From Actinomycetota bacterium (GTDB taxonomy: Bacteria; Actinomycetota; Actinomycetes; S36-B12; UBA5976): 56,646 nucleotides of DNA. A program made the position numbers and the translations under genes. Of the stretch, positions 54,402-56,646 are shown in pieces. Positions within the stretch are counted from its first letter, which is position 1, and each line of letters opens with the position of its first letter. The notes under the pieces were generated by a model, which was given only the letters and a program-made list of their open reading frames with translations, was not told the DNA's origin and searched no databases. The DNA lies in the NCBI GenBank assembly GCA_016870575.1, contig VGBH01000004.1, positions 1 to 56,646 of the forward strand, written 5' to 3'.

Positions 54402-55994
54402 TTATGGCAGTAATCTAATTGAGGTAATCAATAGGAATAAACCTGCAAAAATTTGAATTATGGCAGCTCCGATTGGGAAATAGTTAGCTAGCTTTAGCAG
54501 AAGTTTGGATCTAGATCTTTGATTTTCGATACTCAAGAAAATGCGTTGAACTGCATAGCCAGTGGTCATTAATACTCCAGCCATGCCAATTCCATACCCA
54601 ACAACTAGTAATACTCCGTACCAGATATTGCCAAGGGCTGCGGAGCCCACCAAGATGGCTAGCGCTGATGGAGTAGGCAACATTCCGCCCAATAACCCAA
54701 AGACCCGCAGGCGAGTATTGCTAAACCCAAAATGATGGTGATGGTCATGCCCATGATCGTGACTGTGCACATGAGAATGCTTGTGGTGTTTTAGTTCATG
54801 CACTCTGCTTCGAAGAATGTAAGCGCCAAGACCAATGAGAAATATGCCAAGCACTATTGCTAAAACAGAGATAATCAAATCAGATGACTGAGAGAAACCA
54901 AAATAGATCACTGCACCCAGAGTTAAAACACCGACAGTGTGGGATGCCCCTATATTAAAGGCCAACCTAAACAACTGTGCTCGCTTTAATGCTTTATCTA
55001 CTGAGAGTGCCAACATCATAGATTTGCCATGCCCTGGAGCAAACGAGTGAAGTGCCCCTAGAAATATGGCCAGCAAGAATCCGAGTGAGGCAATTGAAAA
55101 GTTTAGTTCGCTAACACGAAACAGTTTGGTACTCCAACTCGAAACCAACCTTTGATCCAAACTTTGGCTAGAACCAGCGGATTGCAGTTGTGTTGGATTA
55201 GGTATCGGGTCTTCGCCAATAACTCGAGGAGGTTGGGTTTCTATGGGTTCTGGCTCTAGTTCATCATTTGCGTCCTGGGTTGCTTCTGGTTTGGGTTTGA
55301 TCTCAACTATGGGTTCTGGCTCTAGTTCATCATTTGCGTCCTGGGTTGCTTCTGGTTTGGGTTTGATCTCAACTTCGGATTCTTCTGGATAGAAGACTAG
55401 GAAACTAGCTTCGGTGTCTCTTAGAAACTCAGGCAAGGTGGAGTAATCAGTGAGAGTTTTGGTAGGAGAGTTGAGAGGATAATCGCTGTCTGTGGTTATG
55501 TTTTTAGAAGGTCGAACCATCAATTCACGATGCCCAGGTATATCAAAGTTTAGATCTTGCCATTCGATGCTGTTAACACCATAAAGTATGGTGTCACTGA
55601 GGAATTCACAGTCAATCCAAAGTATTCCAAGTTGTGATGTCGATAAATCAATTCTGGCCTTTGACTTAATTAGGTTAAATTCAAGATCAAAACCACTTGC
55701 CTTTATTGAAATAGCTTTTTCAAATTCTTTGCACTTATTGCTGCTGTAAGTATTACTCTCAAAAGCATCTAAACTGAGATTATTATCCAAATCTGCCATA
55801 GCAATTTCTGGAAAAGAGTTTAACTCACTTAAGACTGAGCTGTAGTAGATTTTTATGCCATCACTTTTAAACTCAATTGTGGTCGAAGTATCTATGTAGT
55901 GGTTAAGATTTGGATGAGATGCTGCTGGCCCAGCAATGAAAATTAGAAGCCCAAAAATCAGGGATAGCAGCATCGCCCTGTTAGATAATCTCAA
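54402..55994 (-). CDS. Nickel/cobalt transporter, NicO/RcnA family, with N-terminal extracytoplasmic domain
   Basis: 530 aa from TTG 55994, which has AAAGAAAGG 7 nt upstream and gives a good signal peptide (RLSNRAMLLSLIFGLLIFI, then PAAS/HP). Residues after the signal form an extracytoplasmic domain of about 180 aa, then an acidic Pro/Glu-rich linker with two exact 22-aa repeats, then about six membrane helices: HSFAPGHGKSMMLAL, a His-rich loop HSHVHSHDHGHDHHHH for metal, and GGMLPTPSALAILVG. The frame is open further up to 56279 through an unrelated domain. Probably exports or moves Ni/Co. Confidence 0.8.
   Translation of the reverse strand: MRLSNRAMLLSLIFGLLIFIAGPAASHPNLNHYIDTSTTIEFKSDGIKIYYSSVLSELNSFPEIAMADLDNNLSLDAFESNTYSSNKCKEFEKAISIKASGFDLEFNLIKSKARIDLSTSQLGILWIDCEFLSDTILYGVNSIEWQDLNFDIPGHRELMVRPSKNITTDSDYPLNSPTKTLTDYSTLPEFLRDTEASFLVFYPEESEVEIKPKPEATQDANDELEPEPIVEIKPKPEATQDANDELEPEPIETQPPRVIGEDPIPNPTQLQSAGSSQSLDQRLVSSWSTKLFRVSELNFSIASLGFLLAIFLGALHSFAPGHGKSMMLALSVDKALKRAQLFRLAFNIGASHTVGVLTLGAVIYFGFSQSSDLIISVLAIVLGIFLIGLGAYILRSRVHELKHHKHSHVHSHDHGHDHHHHFGFSNTRLRVFGLLGGMLPTPSALAILVGSAALGNIWYGVLLVVGYGIGMAGVLMTTGYAVQRIFLSIENQRSRSKLLLKLANYFPIGAAIIQIFAGLFLLITSIRLLP
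55242..55373 (-). repeat. Two exact 66-bp tandem copies in the transporter linker
   Basis: 55242-55307 and 55308-55373 are identical and encode KPKPEATQDANDELEPEP with flanks, 22 residues each. In-frame duplication of a flexible acidic linker, probably recent because no base differs. Confidence 0.95.
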
Positions 55995-56024
55995 GTTTGT
56001 ACCTTTCTTTTTCAGAGGAACTGA

Positions 56025-56279
56025 TACATCCATTAACCAATTTTCCTGTTGATGCAGGGTTCCTCTAGGTTCAAGAAGTTTGATTTCTAGGAGATCAAGA
56101 ATCGCCGCATCTTGTCCTGTTTGAAGGCAATGTTCATTAGCTTGGAGTTCTTCAGACGGATGTTCCGTAACTGGTCTGATCCATTTTGAATAAGTCCCGT
56201 TGTAGAGAGCTTTGCCCGCAAGACAACGGCCACTGTGTTTTCGTGAATTAGCGAGGCAGACGAATGTCGCTGTATGCAC
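56025..56279 (-). pseudogene. N-terminal fragment of a dual-OB-like (DuOB) protein fused in frame to the transporter
   Basis: About 85 codons from GTG 56279. ATFVCLANSRKHSGRCLAG, SKWIRPVTEHPSEEL, AAILDLLEIKLLEP and HQQENWLMD resemble the start of dual OB-containing proteins, which run to over 200 aa and have no known link to metal transport. After WLMD the similarity ends and the frame enters the transporter's ribosome site and signal peptide. I take it as a gene fragment whose frame stays open by chance. Confidence 0.55.
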
Positions 56280-56646
56280 GGCTCTACTGTCCGCTCCGAC
56301 TGATTTTCTTCGAGTCGCCCTGTAAGCCGGATACAGAACCTAAAAAAAAATTGCAGAAAGAATAATCATTAAGAAAATCATACGAGAAACTCGGCTTATT
56401 CAGGCGATGACGGCCCCGGTTTACTCCCAGGGGCTAGGTAATTCTGGGTGCTTGCTAGTTAGCAATTACCCCGTCTTTAATATCACGCGCACACCCGCAA
56501 AAGTCGCGCTTTTTCTCTTTCTTTAGTTTCTAAAAAGATAACTAGTGTTCCTCTTGTCCTATTCGGGGAGAAAAAGGACTACGGAGGGTCAAGGGTGTCC
56601 TTTAGTTACTAAAAAAGCACCCTTACTTGCTTTCAATTTGCTTTCA
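56280..56646. other. Gene-free structured stretch at window end
   Basis: 367 bp without a credible long gene. Contents: CGAGTCGCCCTGTAAGCCGG (56311-56330), whose complement resembles the 3' end of actinobacterial RNase P RNA; TAAGCCG/CGGCTTA inverted repeat around an A-rich loop; GCCCC/GGGGC (56413-56433 region); GGTAATT/AATTACC (56437-56469 region); AAGGGTG/CACCCTT with an inner TTTAG/CTAAA (56591-56624); two more TTTGCTTTCA-like repeats at 56628-56646. A 13-codon hydrophobic ORF (56381-56340, minus) has no ribosome site. Confidence 0.4.

Noticed and set aside
56340-56381. 13-codon hydrophobic peptide (toxin-like)
   Set aside because: No ribosome site, A/T-run composition explains the hydrophobic codons, and no antitoxin RNA can be recognised.
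56310-56646. Complete rnpB gene
   Set aside because: Only the 3' end resembles rnpB; conserved segments such as GAGGAAAGTCC are absent in the visible part.

Overview
The window is a chromosomal segment of a low-GC, compact actinobacterium. The actinobacterial assignment rests on gene content and order: a WhiB-family regulator, a Crp/GlxR-type regulator, ClpC, mycothiol-type ArsC, DUF3180, DUF4244, a minimal Tad locus, and several blocks with the same gene order I remember from Mycobacterium and Streptomyces. Base composition is clearly AT-rich by eye (not computed). Spacing is very tight: convergent neighbours abut or overlap. This suits a streamlined aquatic lineage such as the Nanopelagicales (acI), but that placement is an inference.

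Layout: (1) 1-15.9 kb: end of radA, clpC, ppc, then a long minus-strand run tilS-hpt-ftsH-folE-folP-folB-folK-DUF3180-panC-coaX-lysS-argA (proteostasis, folate and pantothenate/CoA synthesis, purine salvage, tRNA charging and modification). (2) 16-24.9 kb: proton-pumping pyrophosphatase, CopD-CtaG copper/cytochrome oxidase protein, a phosphatase, typA, a cation/proton antiporter and a membrane-anchored thioredoxin. (3) 24.9-29.9 kb: sulfur/redox and metal area. A leaderless cysteine-containing leader peptide precedes a DUF4395 gene; then a lipoprotein gene that collides with a truncated nfeD, an MpaB-like oxygenase, trhO, a YczE-like membrane protein, and an arsenic operon whose aquaporin gene carries one in-frame stop codon. 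(4) 30-38.5 kb: K+ channel with two RCK modules, fasciclin lipoprotein, tRNA-Thr, secreted S33 peptidase, holB, tmk, topA. (5) 38.6-43 kb: minimal Tad pilus locus (TadG-like, TadE, DUF4244 pilin-like, TadC, TadB, TadA, Ssd/CpaE). (6) 43-53.5 kb: acs, holin-like protein, epoxide-hydrolase-like protein, CvpA protein (MarP without its protease), NUDIX, nth, crp, ridA, a 52-residue DUF4177 gene, whiB4-like gene, ponA2-like PBP, yqeY, metallophosphoesterase; this block follows the Mycobacterium tuberculosis Rv3667-Rv3683 order. (7) 53.5-56.6 kb: three tRNAs, then an accessory patch with an integrase remnant next to tRNA-Arg, 11-bp repeats that recur at the window end, a nickel/cobalt exporter-like gene whose frame is fused to a foreign N-terminal domain, and a gene-free structured stretch.

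Regulation: many genes have a TANNNT -10 hexamer only 6-8 nt before the start codon and no Shine-Dalgarno sequence, so leaderless transcription seems common. Three strong hairpin terminators are visible. The most interesting places are the leader peptide at 24.92 kb, the interrupted arsenic aquaporin at 29.09 kb, the lipoprotein/nfeD collision at 25.7 kb, and the tRNA-Arg accessory patch.
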